Counted from the stretch's first letter, positions 9,537-19,108 are shown. The stretch: DNA of 34,315 nucleotides from Halovenus sp. (GCA_003551945.1 PUNZ01000200.1:1-34315); one strand, 5' to 3'. The notes: generated by a model not told the origin, from the letters alone. Numbers and translations are program-made.

Positions 9537-9678
9537 AAGTTACTATTCATAATCAAGCCCTATAAAAGAGGGCGTGAATGTTCAACATGTGGAAAAACCG
9601 GTACAGTTTAATAGTGTGAATTGTTGTCACGCCGCAAGAAGACAGTGGCGGTGAGCTGAATCACCGAAGCAGGACCGC

Positions 9679-9822
9679 TTATTCCTCGAAAGCCTCCTCT
9701 TCTCCAGCGGTCAGGTCAGCGACTTGCTGTTCCAGTGTCCGTAGTTTGCTACGGAGATAGAAGACATACACCACGAGTGCAAGGAAAATCGAACCGTACC
9801 CAACCAGGAGCAGATAATCCAT
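9679..9822 (-). CDS. ccmD: CcmD-like heme exporter small subunit (47 aa)
   Basis: Hand translation: MDYLLLVGYGSIFLALVVYVFYLRSKLRTLEQQVADLTAGEEEAFEE*; one TM helix plus basic/coiled tail, directly downstream of ccmC; absent from ORF track because of its length. Confidence 0.75.
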   Translation of the reverse strand: MDYLLLVGYGSIFLALVVYVFYLRSKLRTLEQQVADLTAGEEEAFEE

Positions 9823-9827
9823 ATGAA

Positions 9828-10574
9828 CTAGTCACCTCCCGTTGGTTTTTGTGTTTCCATTCGCCGCCGGTTTTTCAGCCGACTGAGCGTGTGGTCGAGT
9901 TCCTGCAGTCGAATACGGCTGCCAAGCAAAAACAGGTAGACACCAAGGATGGCAAGTGTCGAAATCAGCAACACTTCGCCGGTGATGGCGGCTTCTGCAT
10001 CAGGGTTGCCAATGGATGGGGAATGCAGGCTGACAGTCCACAGCCGTGTTGAAGCATATGAAATTGGCACGGTAATAAAGCCCACAATGCCGTAAACCGA
10101 GGCAAGTCTGGAGACCCGGTCAGTGCTTCCGGCACCTGAGTAAATGATAAGATAGCCAGCGTAAACGAACCAGACGAAGAGAAACGTCACCAGACGAATA
10201 TCCGACCAGTCCCACCACGTGTTCCAGATGATTCGTCCCCAGACGCTCCCGGTTATGAGCGTCAACGTTGCGAAGATAAATCCAAGCTCAGCAGAGCCGT
10301 AGGCCAGACGTTCCCAAAATCGCGTGGATGTGAGGAGATAGAGCACACAGCCAAGGAAGGTAACCGTCAGTGCCAATCCACCGACAATGGCGAGCGGGAC
10401 ATGCCAGTAGGCAATGAGGTTAATCGGATGGGCAATCCCGTACATATCGTCGGAGGCAACACCGAAGATGAGACCAATCGAGAGCAACCCAGTCACGAGC
10501 GTAAATGCACCAAGCACCCGGTTGTGAAAGAGGAGTTTGATGCCCGAAATAACTCGACGTTCGTAAGCGCGCAT
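9828..10574 (-). CDS. ccmC: CcmC heme exporter/cytochrome c assembly protein
   Basis: 248 aa; HPINLIAYWHVPLA, WGRIIWNTWWDWSDIRLVTFLFVWFVYAGYL (WWD-type motif). Confidence 0.88.
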   Translation of the reverse strand: MRAYERRVISGIKLLFHNRVLGAFTLVTGLLSIGLIFGVASDDMYGIAHPINLIAYWHVPLAIVGGLALTVTFLGCVLYLLTSTRFWERLAYGSAELGFIFATLTLITGSVWGRIIWNTWWDWSDIRLVTFLFVWFVYAGYLIIYSGAGSTDRVSRLASVYGIVGFITVPISYASTRLWTVSLHSPSIGNPDAEAAITGEVLLISTLAILGVYLFLLGSRIRLQELDHTLSRLKNRRRMETQKPTGGD

Positions 10575-10643
10575 GTCTCGTAGTTCTCTTCTAGCAAGAT
10601 AAAAGGGTGTCTGCTTTTTTCAGAGGACCGGAGCACGTCTTCC

Positions 10644-11252
10644 TCAGAGGAACTCGACTTCCCATTCACCAGCGGCTTCGACGGCCACCCATCCGACTCC
10701 CTCGTGTTCAAACGTCGTCTCCGTATCGACGCTGCCGAGGTCGGTGAACAACAGCGTTCGAGAGCTAATATCCTGTGGATAAATCCAGACGTTGAAATCA
10801 CCGCTTCCCTCGTGGACACCAGTTGCATCGTATTCGCCTTCAAACTTGTACGGACCAAAGACCCGAGGTCGTGTATCCGACAGAGAATCTGGTACTGCCT
10901 CACCATAGTCTTCCCGTGGCTGTGTGATGTCAACTTCCCACGGTCCGTCTGCATCGACTTCAAGGCTGTACGTGCCGGCTTCGAGTAGGGACGGCGATTC
11001 ACCGTGGTACTCCCCAACATGCATCGCAAATGCGTGGCTTGACCCGGCCTCAGAGACGAGCATTACCTTGAATCCACGCCGGCCCTCGTGTGTTGATTCA
11101 AGCACAGTTAGTCCTTCTTCAATGTCGATACCGTCCTCAACGTGGTCACCAGTCCCAGAAAAGGAGGTCTCAACCGGCGTCTCATTATCATCTCCGAGAC
11201 AACCAGCGAGAAGTGGCATGCAGAGTCCGGCTAGATAGGCGCGCCGTCGCAT
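10644..11252 (-). CDS. Haloarchaeal lipoprotein of unknown function
   Basis: MRRRAYLAGLCMPLLAGC lipobox; GTYSLEVDADGPWEVDITQPR. Confidence 0.65.
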   Translation of the reverse strand: MRRRAYLAGLCMPLLAGCLGDDNETPVETSFSGTGDHVEDGIDIEEGLTVLESTHEGRRGFKVMLVSEAGSSHAFAMHVGEYHGESPSLLEAGTYSLEVDADGPWEVDITQPREDYGEAVPDSLSDTRPRVFGPYKFEGEYDATGVHEGSGDFNVWIYPQDISSRTLLFTDLGSVDTETTFEHEGVGWVAVEAAGEWEVEFL

Positions 11253-11379
11253 ACAACCCCGTCAGGAATCCAGCAATTTATACTGTCGGTTTGGGGACCT
11301 TAATAGTGCGGTGATTGATACGGTGAGAAAGATAGAGCGGTTCGACAGTATCATACCCTATCCTCCGTAGTGTCGAGAT

Positions 11380-11805
11380 ATGTTCGGCTCCGAATATGTA
11401 CTCATTCGTTCGATACACGTCCTCGGAGCCGGGTTGCTGTTTGGCAGTAGTGCGCTCGTATGGCTGTTGTTCTTGAGTGACCGAACCGTTTCAGTGCGGC
11501 TGCTCACCCAGTTTGAAATACTGTTCTGGCCGGTTTTCGCGCTGGTGGTATTCACCGGCATGGGGAATATTGTCGGGTTTGGTGTGGCACCACCAGAGAC
11601 CGATGCAGGCATCGCGTTTACTGTCAAACTCACCCTCTTACTCGTGATTGTCTGTAGCTCTGTCATCCGTTCAGTGTTGGTCAGGCAAAGAGCAGACACC
11701 GACCGAAGCCGTGTGGGTGGGTCAGGACTGCGACGATTGTATGCCGCGACTGGCTGGCTCCTTGCCATGGTCGTCCTCCTTGCAGGGGTGGTTACCTATG
11801 GATGA
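11380..11805 (+). CDS. CopD-like membrane protein
   Basis: 141 aa, four hydrophobic helices, IRSIHVLGAGLLFGSSALVWLLF. Confidence 0.6.
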   Translation: MFGSEYVLIRSIHVLGAGLLFGSSALVWLLFLSDRTVSVRLLTQFEILFWPVFALVVFTGMGNIVGFGVAPPETDAGIAFTVKLTLLLVIVCSSVIRSVLVRQRADTDRSRVGGSGLRRLYAATGWLLAMVVLLAGVVTYG

Positions 11806-12319
11806 ATCCAGGACGACTTCGTCCCCTCCCCACGAAGGGCTATCTGACCAATCCAACACATCGCTCACAATGGGACGGGTGTTGGAGATTGTGACCGTCG
11901 GGACAGCAGTTGCCGTAGGGGTGACGATTGGACTTATCCTCATCCTTCATCTGACCGATGACTTGCGCGCGGTGGCTGTCGAAATCGGGACGTTTCCTGC
12001 ATCACTTCTGTTTGGTTATCTGTGGCTGTTGACGCTGGTTGGAGCGAGTCAGCTCACGCTTGAAGCCGCCGCCAAAGAGGGTGCGTACAGAACCCAGTTC
12101 GAAAACGGTGCGATTGCAGGTATCGGCATCTCGCTGGTCTATCTCACCGTCGTGTTCATTATCGGATTCGTCGCATCGGGTCCTGCAGCGTTAGACCCAG
12201 CTAACCATTCGGTGTTTCTCGTTGTCGGCGCGGGAGTTGTCGTGGGTGCGCTTGCCGGGCTGTTCGTGGTCGCGTTCGTCCTAGCTGTGAGTCAGTACAC
12301 CAGACAGCGGGAGTACTGA
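11798..12319 (+). CDS. Polytopic membrane protein of unknown function
   Basis: Start ATG 11798 (MDESRTTSSPP) overlaps upstream stop by 8 bp; four hydrophobic helices; longer track ORF from 11648 reads antisense/out of frame to the CopD-like gene. Confidence 0.65.
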   Translation: MDESRTTSSPPHEGLSDQSNTSLTMGRVLEIVTVGTAVAVGVTIGLILILHLTDDLRAVAVEIGTFPASLLFGYLWLLTLVGASQLTLEAAAKEGAYRTQFENGAIAGIGISLVYLTVVFIIGFVASGPAALDPANHSVFLVVGAGVVVGALAGLFVVAFVLAVSQYTRQREY

Positions 12320-12343
12320 AAGAAGTCGTCCTAGCTGTGTTTC

Positions 12344-13087
12344 TCAGGCGTCTGCCGTGTCATCAGGGAGGTCAATCGAGACCGGTTCGTCGTGGTCTGA
12401 GATAGTCGTCTCGGTTGTCACGAGCGCGGGTTCACCACCCTGTGAAATCATTGCACGGATGTCGATTGCATGGAGCTGTTCAGTGTCAGGGTCGACGAAC
12501 ACAACGTACTGGAGCTCCTCCACCTCTAGCGGGATATGCGCGTCATCATCGAAGCCAAAGAGTTCAGCGGCAGCCGATTCGGAGATGTTTGCTTCGAACG
12601 CTTCAGTTTCGATGCCATTTATCGTCTCAGTCCCGACAGTCTCGAACGAGGTTTCCTCAAGCGTGTCCGTGATATTACCCAGCGGGTCAAATTCGCTCCA
12701 CACATCGTCGGTAGCAGTCATCTGCTCCCACTCATCATCCGTATGGAGATATTCATTTCCATCGACAAGATATCGCTCAGTGGTTTCTTCGGTGTCAATG
12801 CCAAGCGTCGTTTCGGTCGTCTCACGCACCACTGCCTCGTTTGCCTCCCGGTCAACAGCACCGATCAGTGTCACTGTATCGTTTGCCCCCTCCGACTGCA
12901 TCGTCTGCGTCGATTCGTAGGCGTAACTATCGAGTGATCCGGTGTTTTCGTTGACGTTCTCCGGGTCGACCTCACCGGTGTCGGCCCCCAACAACAGGAA
13001 GCTGACGACAGCCAACCCAGCGAGCACAACAACAGCAGCGATGATCAACAATCCCTGCCGTTGTGGTAGAACGTGTGTTCGACTCAC
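12344..13087 (-). CDS. LolA-like/outer-membrane-lipoprotein-sorting-like anchored haloarchaeal protein
   Basis: 247 aa; N-terminal TM, LDSYAYESTQTMQ...ERYLVDGNEYLHTDDEWEQM pattern. Confidence 0.55.
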   Translation of the reverse strand: MSRTHVLPQRQGLLIIAAVVVLAGLAVVSFLLLGADTGEVDPENVNENTGSLDSYAYESTQTMQSEGANDTVTLIGAVDREANEAVVRETTETTLGIDTEETTERYLVDGNEYLHTDDEWEQMTATDDVWSEFDPLGNITDTLEETSFETVGTETINGIETEAFEANISESAAAELFGFDDDAHIPLEVEELQYVVFVDPDTEQLHAIDIRAMISQGGEPALVTTETTISDHDEPVSIDLPDDTADA

Positions 13088-13354
13088 AGGAGGCGGTAGG
13101 TGAACGCAGCGTTAAAACCTTCGTCTCATTTTTGCAATCCGAAAATGACTACCAAGACCTACCGACCGCCATATGTGTTGAACAGACAACCAACATGAAA
13201 TAAAAACAGCATAAACTAACACATACAGATATTGACATTCATTCGCGATACACCGCGATATAACGGTTTTGCCGAACGCTACTGACAGAAAAGTCACTTA
13301 CAGTAGGTGGGAATTGGAGCAATGTTTTTATAACCGGCACCATTGGTTGCGAAC

Positions 13355-14641
13355 ATGAATCGTGATGTAAAAATTGCACTTATCAGTCTGCTCGCATGTC
13401 TCGTGCTGATTGCAGCGGCAGGTGCTGTGTCAGCGACGGACGACGCAGTCACCCAAGAAGACAATGCGACAGACGAACTCCCGGTTGAGCCGATTGAAGA
13501 CCCGCATCCGGGATACGAAGCGCAGAACGTCGACGATGATACGGAGGAGCTGATAGAGCTTGGGAAGATGCTCTATTTCGACCCACGTATCTCTGAGACC
13601 GGAACTATTTCTTGCAACACCTGTCACAACGTGATGGAAGGCGGTGACGACAGCCGTGACATCGCCATGGGAGTCCACGGACTGACGGGGCCGGTTGCCT
13701 CACCAACAGTGTGGAACTCCGGATTCCACCACACTCAGTTCTGGGATGGTCGTGCTGACACCCTCGCAGAACAGGCAGAAGGACCAATCGTCGCTGACGT
13801 CGAGATGGGAATGCCTGACCACGAAGCAGCACTTGACCGCATCAGAGCCGTTGAAGGCTACACCGACCGCTTCGAAGATGTCTTTGGTGACGACGAAGTT
13901 GACCTTGAGCGCGTGACCGAAGCAATTGCTGCATACGAGCGCACGCTTATCACCGACAACAGTCCGTTCGACCAGTACGCACGTGGTGACGCTGATGCAA
14001 TGACCGACGAGCAGATCGCGGGAATGGAGACCTTCCAGGAAGTCGGCTGTCAGAGCTGTCACAGCGGTCCGATGTTCAGCGGCCAGTACGACAACCCAGA
14101 GTCCGGTGAGTTCCACGGCGACCGGAACCCAACCTACGAAGACAACGAACTCTGTCAGGAGTACATCGAGGACTGGGACCTGCAACAACACGATGGTCGC
14201 ATGGATGTGACCGGTGACGAAGCCGACCAGTACGTCTACAAAACACCAACGCTTCGTAACATCGAACACACTGCACCATACCTCCACACTGGACAGGGTG
14301 AAAACCTTGAGGAGACCATCCGCATGATGGCCGCCTGCCAGCTCGATACCGAAATCGATGACGAGGAAGTCGACGAAATTCATTCGTTCCTCACCGCACT
14401 GACCGGTGAGTACCCAGAGCAGACGATGCCACAGCTACCAAACCCAAGCGGTGAGTCGATGATTCCGATGGACGCAATGGATATCGACCTTGAGGACGCC
14501 ATCGGCGAGGAAGTCGATGAAGACGAAAACGGTGAGGACGACGGTATCGGCATGATGGCTGTGCTTGCCGGTATCCTTGCACTTGCACTTGTTGCGGCGC
14601 TTGCAACCATCGTCTACATGCGCCAGCAACAGACCGCGTAA
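13355..14641 (+). CDS. MauG/CcpA-like di-heme cytochrome c peroxidase family protein, C-terminal TM anchor
   Basis: ISCNTCHNV and VGCQSCHSGPMF (two CxxCH), LGKMLYFDPRIS, TPTLRNIEHTAPYLHTG; N-terminal signal, C-terminal helix MMAVLAGILALALVAALATIVYM. ATG at 13355 preferred over TTG at 13343. Confidence 0.9.
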   Translation: MNRDVKIALISLLACLVLIAAAGAVSATDDAVTQEDNATDELPVEPIEDPHPGYEAQNVDDDTEELIELGKMLYFDPRISETGTISCNTCHNVMEGGDDSRDIAMGVHGLTGPVASPTVWNSGFHHTQFWDGRADTLAEQAEGPIVADVEMGMPDHEAALDRIRAVEGYTDRFEDVFGDDEVDLERVTEAIAAYERTLITDNSPFDQYARGDADAMTDEQIAGMETFQEVGCQSCHSGPMFSGQYDNPESGEFHGDRNPTYEDNELCQEYIEDWDLQQHDGRMDVTGDEADQYVYKTPTLRNIEHTAPYLHTGQGENLEETIRMMAACQLDTEIDDEEVDEIHSFLTALTGEYPEQTMPQLPNPSGESMIPMDAMDIDLEDAIGEEVDEDENGEDDGIGMMAVLAGILALALVAALATIVYMRQQQTA

Positions 14642-14764
14642 CGCAGAACCTATCACTCTGATTTTGTTTTATTTCGCGGGCTAGTCAGCCGTGTCGTAGC
14701 CGTAATGCAAGCTTCTTAGAATGAGCGTAATGGCTTTACTTGGGCAGTAGGTAGATTGTCCCAG

Positions 14765-15226
14765 ATGACCCCGCGAAAACTACTTACAATTCTCGTTCTC
14801 GTCGGGGCGCTTGGCTTCGGATACTATTCGATGAACGCTGCACCGGTCATGAGCGACCAGGACTACACCTATCAGGGCGGCATCGAATGGCACGAGGACC
14901 CGGACGAAGCGCTCTCGGTGGCAGAACAGGAGGATAAGCCAGTGCTTGTCTATTACTGGACAACGTGGTGTACCTACTGTCAAGATTATGAGGATGACCA
15001 CTATCAAAACGAAGAAATTCAGGAGTTACTGGACGAGTATGTCCTGTTAGCTATTAATCTGGACGAACCCGGAGATGGCTCAAGCCTGGCGTCTGACCAC
15101 GATGCCCTCTATCCACCGATGCACGTCATCATCGACGATAATGAAGAGATTCTCGGTCAGCTAGGCGGATTCACTGAGGAAGACAGATTCAAAGAAGAGC
15201 TTGAGACGGGGTTGGCTACACACTAA
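14765..15226 (+). CDS. Membrane-anchored thioredoxin-like protein (CcmG/DsbE-like role inferred)
   Basis: VLVYYWTTWCTYCQDYEDD (CxxC), N-terminal TM; ATG at 14765. Confidence 0.8.
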   Translation: MTPRKLLTILVLVGALGFGYYSMNAAPVMSDQDYTYQGGIEWHEDPDEALSVAEQEDKPVLVYYWTTWCTYCQDYEDDHYQNEEIQELLDEYVLLAINLDEPGDGSSLASDHDALYPPMHVIIDDNEEILGQLGGFTEEDRFKEELETGLATH

Positions 15227-15227
15227 T

Positions 15228-17588
15228 ATGATGGGAACACTGCTTTCGATGGTTCCGGCTTCGCTTACGGGCGGAACGCTTCTGATTATCGTTGCGGCCT
15301 TCACCGGAGCACTTGCCACAGTGCTGCTGTTTTACAGTTATCTCGCAGAGACCGATGAATTCAGAAAACCAATTCTGCTTACCTCCGGCATCGCAACGGT
15401 GTCGCTTGTTATTGCACACCTCTATCTGACCTACCAGTTTATCGTCGGAGATTACACTAACGCCTACGTTTATCAGAACTCCGCAGACCACCTTGACCTT
15501 CTGTATAAAATAACAGGCGTGTATGCGAATCACGAAGGCTCGATTCTCTTTTGGGCGACGCTGACAGCAATTGTCGCGACCTATACGGTCTATTCTTCGC
15601 GGTTTCAGGGATTGGGCTCTCGTCTTGTCCAATCTCTGTCGCTGGGCGTCGTGACGACGTTCGCGGTCATGCTCGTCACACAGAGTCCGTTCACTCCCAT
15701 CGAGGTCGCCCGATCCGGTGTGCCAGACAACTATGTCCCGCCGGATGGGAGTGGACTGAACCCGCTTCTCATCGACCCATGGATGGCAATTCATCCACCA
15801 ATCACTTTTGCCTCGTACGCCTTGCTTGTCGTCCCGTTTGCACTCGGTGTCACGCACTTCGTCGCGCTGTTCCGTGGACAAGACAGCGTCTTCAGAGAGT
15901 GGCTGCCAAGCATGATTCTCTGGCTCCGTGTATCGTGGTTGCTGCTGACCGCGGCAATTCTGTTCGGCGCAATCTGGGCCTACGGCGTGCTTGGCTGGGG
16001 GGGATTCTGGTCGTGGGACCCGGTTGAGACTGCAGTCCTGATTCCGTGGCTGTGGCTCACGGCAACGCTGCATGCCGCGAACCGCTACAGCAAAACTGGC
16101 GAGTACAAGCTGTTCGCACCGGCAGCAGCCGCGATTATCTTCCCGCTGATTATCTTTGCGACGACGGTCGTTCGGAGCGGTGTGTTCCGGAGCGTCCACT
16201 CATTCGCTGCGGGCGGTATCGGCGCTGGTGTGCTGTTCTTGCTCGTTGTGACCGGCATTCTCGCCGTTGGCCTGCCGCTTGCATACTGGCTGCTCAACGG
16301 CGGTGACGAGAGCAGCACGGACCGTGACTGGCTCAGTCACGGTCCGATTTTCCATGCAGTCGTCCTCTCGTTTGCCGTCCTCGCCTTTATCTCCGTCTGG
16401 GGACTGCTGTTCCCGGTCGTCAGAAGTACAATCACAGGCGTCGAGGTGAGCGTAGGACAGGACCACTATAACCTCTGGAGCTATCCCGTCGTCGTGGCGA
16501 TGCTCATTGTCGGTGGGCTGTACGCCTTACTGGATATGCGAAAGCGCCGACTCGCAATTGGCGCAACGGTAGCCGTCACGGTTGCCACGCTTATTGCGGC
16601 GTTCATTGCCCCCTCCGGAAACTGGTATCTGAGCGACCCGGCGGCCCATGACCCGATTGTCTACCGCGTTGTCGGAAATATGAGCGTCCTCTCTATCGTC
16701 CCGCCTGCGCTGTTTTTCGCCGGCACATGGACGGCGCGGTTTGTCTCACGGGCCAAAGGCGTTCCCTCACGCTCGTTCCAGATGCGAGAAGCAGGTATTC
16801 TCCTGATTCACGTCGGCGCAGCGGTGATGATAATCGCTATCTCGTTTATTTATCTGTTTGCCGCCTCGTCGTCCGTCGTCGTCGTCGGCCTCGAAGATGT
16901 CGGGAATCCGGATACCATCGTCGAGGAATCGGATGATGGACAGTACACCGTCGAAGTAACAGGATACGACTCAGACACAACACCGGGCGTCGAAGAGGCA
17001 GCGCTGACGCCGGAGGAAGTTCTCACTGCCTATGAGGATACGCCACTTGTGAGGGGTGAGGTAACGGCTATTGACCAGATAGAGGGGACAACTGTCGCTC
17101 AGCTTGATGGCTCCGATATCTGGCTGGCTGGCAGCCCTAACAGCGTCTCCTTTGAAGAAGGTGAGGAGGTTATTGCCCGCGGCACGCTGTTCGAATTCGA
17201 TTCGGAAGCCGACGGTGAGGCTGAAGCATACGTCTACACTGATGAAGAGAACCTCGGCACAGTGTCAGACCCGCCAAGCGACGTACACACCCCGCGCGTA
17301 ATTGACCACCAGATGGATATTACGGTCTACGAAGGCGATGAGAAAGTGACCTCCGGGACAATCGCTGCGCAGGACCACACCGATAACGAAATGAACACCA
17401 ACGACCCGCTCATCCAGCGCGGGCTAACCGGTGATACCTACGTCGTCGCAACGGAAATTGACGAAATCGGAGCGGGCCTCACAATTACCGAGTATCCGCT
17501 GGCGAACCAGATTTGGTTCGGTGTCATCATGGGAATGGTCGGAATGGTGTTGTTGCTCGTCGGTGACCGACGGCGCAACGCCAACTAA
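15228..17588 (+). CDS. ccmF: CcmF-like heme lyase subunit
   Basis: WGVLGWGGFWSWDPVETAVLIPWLWLTATLHA-type WWD motif; YKITGVYANHEGSILFW; about 786 aa polytopic; ATG at 15228 follows upstream stop by 1 nt. Confidence 0.92.
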   Translation: MMGTLLSMVPASLTGGTLLIIVAAFTGALATVLLFYSYLAETDEFRKPILLTSGIATVSLVIAHLYLTYQFIVGDYTNAYVYQNSADHLDLLYKITGVYANHEGSILFWATLTAIVATYTVYSSRFQGLGSRLVQSLSLGVVTTFAVMLVTQSPFTPIEVARSGVPDNYVPPDGSGLNPLLIDPWMAIHPPITFASYALLVVPFALGVTHFVALFRGQDSVFREWLPSMILWLRVSWLLLTAAILFGAIWAYGVLGWGGFWSWDPVETAVLIPWLWLTATLHAANRYSKTGEYKLFAPAAAAIIFPLIIFATTVVRSGVFRSVHSFAAGGIGAGVLFLLVVTGILAVGLPLAYWLLNGGDESSTDRDWLSHGPIFHAVVLSFAVLAFISVWGLLFPVVRSTITGVEVSVGQDHYNLWSYPVVVAMLIVGGLYALLDMRKRRLAIGATVAVTVATLIAAFIAPSGNWYLSDPAAHDPIVYRVVGNMSVLSIVPPALFFAGTWTARFVSRAKGVPSRSFQMREAGILLIHVGAAVMIIAISFIYLFAASSSVVVVGLEDVGNPDTIVEESDDGQYTVEVTGYDSDTTPGVEEAALTPEEVLTAYEDTPLVRGEVTAIDQIEGTTVAQLDGSDIWLAGSPNSVSFEEGEEVIARGTLFEFDSEADGEAEAYVYTDEENLGTVSDPPSDVHTPRVIDHQMDITVYEGDEKVTSGTIAAQDHTDNEMNTNDPLIQRGLTGDTYVVATEIDEIGAGLTITEYPLANQIWFGVIMGMVGMVLLLVGDRRRNAN

Positions 17589-17610
17589 GATGATGGATTG
17601 AGACCGCCCG

Positions 17611-18291
17611 CTATTCTTCGACCACGTACTCAAAGGTCATCCACCCAACAATGAGCACCAGCAGGTCATAGACCAACAAAATCTGCAACCACTCGAACGC
17701 GTTTGCGGTGGCGATGTCAACCTGTGTGAGTGCAGTCCCGGAGAGGATGACAGGGATGACCAGCGGGATGAGTAACACCGGTAGCAACGACTCTTGCAGC
17801 GGGGAATGAAGCATGAGCATCGAGAGGAGGACACCGACCGCGCTAAACCCGATTGCCACGAGCGGAACCACAAGCGCAAGCAAGAGCAGTGAATCGGCTT
17901 CGAAGGCATAACCGAGGAATATCCCGACAAAAAACAGCGAGAGAAGGCTGATGAACCCGATGAGTATGGCTGCGCTGATGACTTTACCGAGATAGATGGC
18001 TGAACGGTCAACGGGCGCAAGCAACAGTCCCTCGATGGCTTCGTTCTGGCCCTCCAGGGCAACGGCGTGGCTCAACCCAACTGCACCGCCGAAAACCACG
18101 GCCAACCAGAGGGCACCACGAGCGAGGATATCTCGGTCTTCGACGCGTTCGCCGAACACAAACGAGAAGACGACGATAATGAGAAATGCAAAGACGAACG
18201 CGGCGTTTATCGTCTGCTTGCTTCGGGTTTCAACGATGAGGTCCTTGCGAGCAATCTCATAGATCGTTCGAAAGTAACGCCCGCGCATCAC
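17611..18291 (-). CDS. ccmB: CcmB heme exporter membrane subunit
   Basis: 226 aa; ARKDLIVETRSKQTINAAFVFAFLIIVVFSF; overlaps ccmA by 4 bp. Confidence 0.85.
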   Translation of the reverse strand: MMRGRYFRTIYEIARKDLIVETRSKQTINAAFVFAFLIIVVFSFVFGERVEDRDILARGALWLAVVFGGAVGLSHAVALEGQNEAIEGLLLAPVDRSAIYLGKVISAAILIGFISLLSLFFVGIFLGYAFEADSLLLLALVVPLVAIGFSAVGVLLSMLMLHSPLQESLLPVLLIPLVIPVILSGTALTQVDIATANAFEWLQILLVYDLLVLIVGWMTFEYVVEE

Positions 18292-19052
18292 TCTCCCCCA
18301 CCATCAACCGTCGTCGGCGTTGTTCCCGTCGGTGAGACACCGGGCGTTGTCTGTCCATCGCCCAATCGACAGTGTTTGTCATAGCGCTCGATAAGCTCGG
18401 TCACGTCGTCGAACTCGGTCGTTTCTGCCTGTTCGACGAGTTGTCCTCGGTAAAGAAAGAGTACATAGTCGGCAAGATGATAGCCGCGTTCGAGGTCATG
18501 GGTCGTCGCAATCACTGTTTTGTCCTCAAGCGTCGCAAGGACCTCGGTAATTCGCTGGAGCGAAGCCTGGTCAAGCCCCGAGTAGGGCTCATCAAAAAGC
18601 AACAGGTCAGGGTCATGCAACAGCGCGCGGGCGAGCGAGACGCGTTTTTGCATCCCGTGAGAGAACCCGTCTACTCGGTCGCTGCCGCGCGTGGCCAAGC
18701 CGACGGTTTGGAGGAGCTGTTCACCACGTGATTCTGGGACACCGTGTAACCGTGCGTGGAGTTTGAGGTTCTCGCGCGCAGTCAACTCGTCGTACAACAT
18801 GGTGTCGTGACCAACGACGCCAATTCGTGAGCGCGCGTCAGCGTTGCCGATAACTGGCTCGCCGTCGAGCAGGATATCGCCCTCGGTTGGGCGAGAAAGC
18901 GACGCTAACATCCGGATAAGCGTCGTTTTCCCGGCCCCATTTGCGCCGACGATGACCGCCGAGTCCCCGGCATCCAGTTCGAACGAAACGGATGAAACGC
19001 CAACGTGGGGGCCGAACTGCTTTGTGACAGCCGAGACAGTAAGCAACGACAT
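18288..19052 (-). CDS. ccmA: CcmA heme exporter ATP-binding protein
   Basis: Walker A GANGAGKT, FSHGMQKRVSLARALLHDPDLLLFDEP; ATG at 19052 (MSLLTVSAV). Confidence 0.88.
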   Translation of the reverse strand: MSLLTVSAVTKQFGPHVGVSSVSFELDAGDSAVIVGANGAGKTTLIRMLASLSRPTEGDILLDGEPVIGNADARSRIGVVGHDTMLYDELTARENLKLHARLHGVPESRGEQLLQTVGLATRGSDRVDGFSHGMQKRVSLARALLHDPDLLLFDEPYSGLDQASLQRITEVLATLEDKTVIATTHDLERGYHLADYVLFLYRGQLVEQAETTEFDDVTELIERYDKHCRLGDGQTTPGVSPTGTTPTTVDGGGE

Positions 19053-19108
19053 TACGTGAGCGTTTGAGAACGGGCAAGTTAAACGTTCTACTTCCCTACC
19101 GACGGGCA

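Noticed and set aside
13700-14383. 227-aa minus-strand ORF opposite the MauG-like gene
   Set aside because: Antisense shadow of a CDS with clear CxxCH motifs
15216-16199. 327-aa minus-strand ORF opposite ccmF
   Set aside because: Antisense to a strongly supported CDS; composition (Arg/Gln/His/Cys-rich) typical of shadow ORFs
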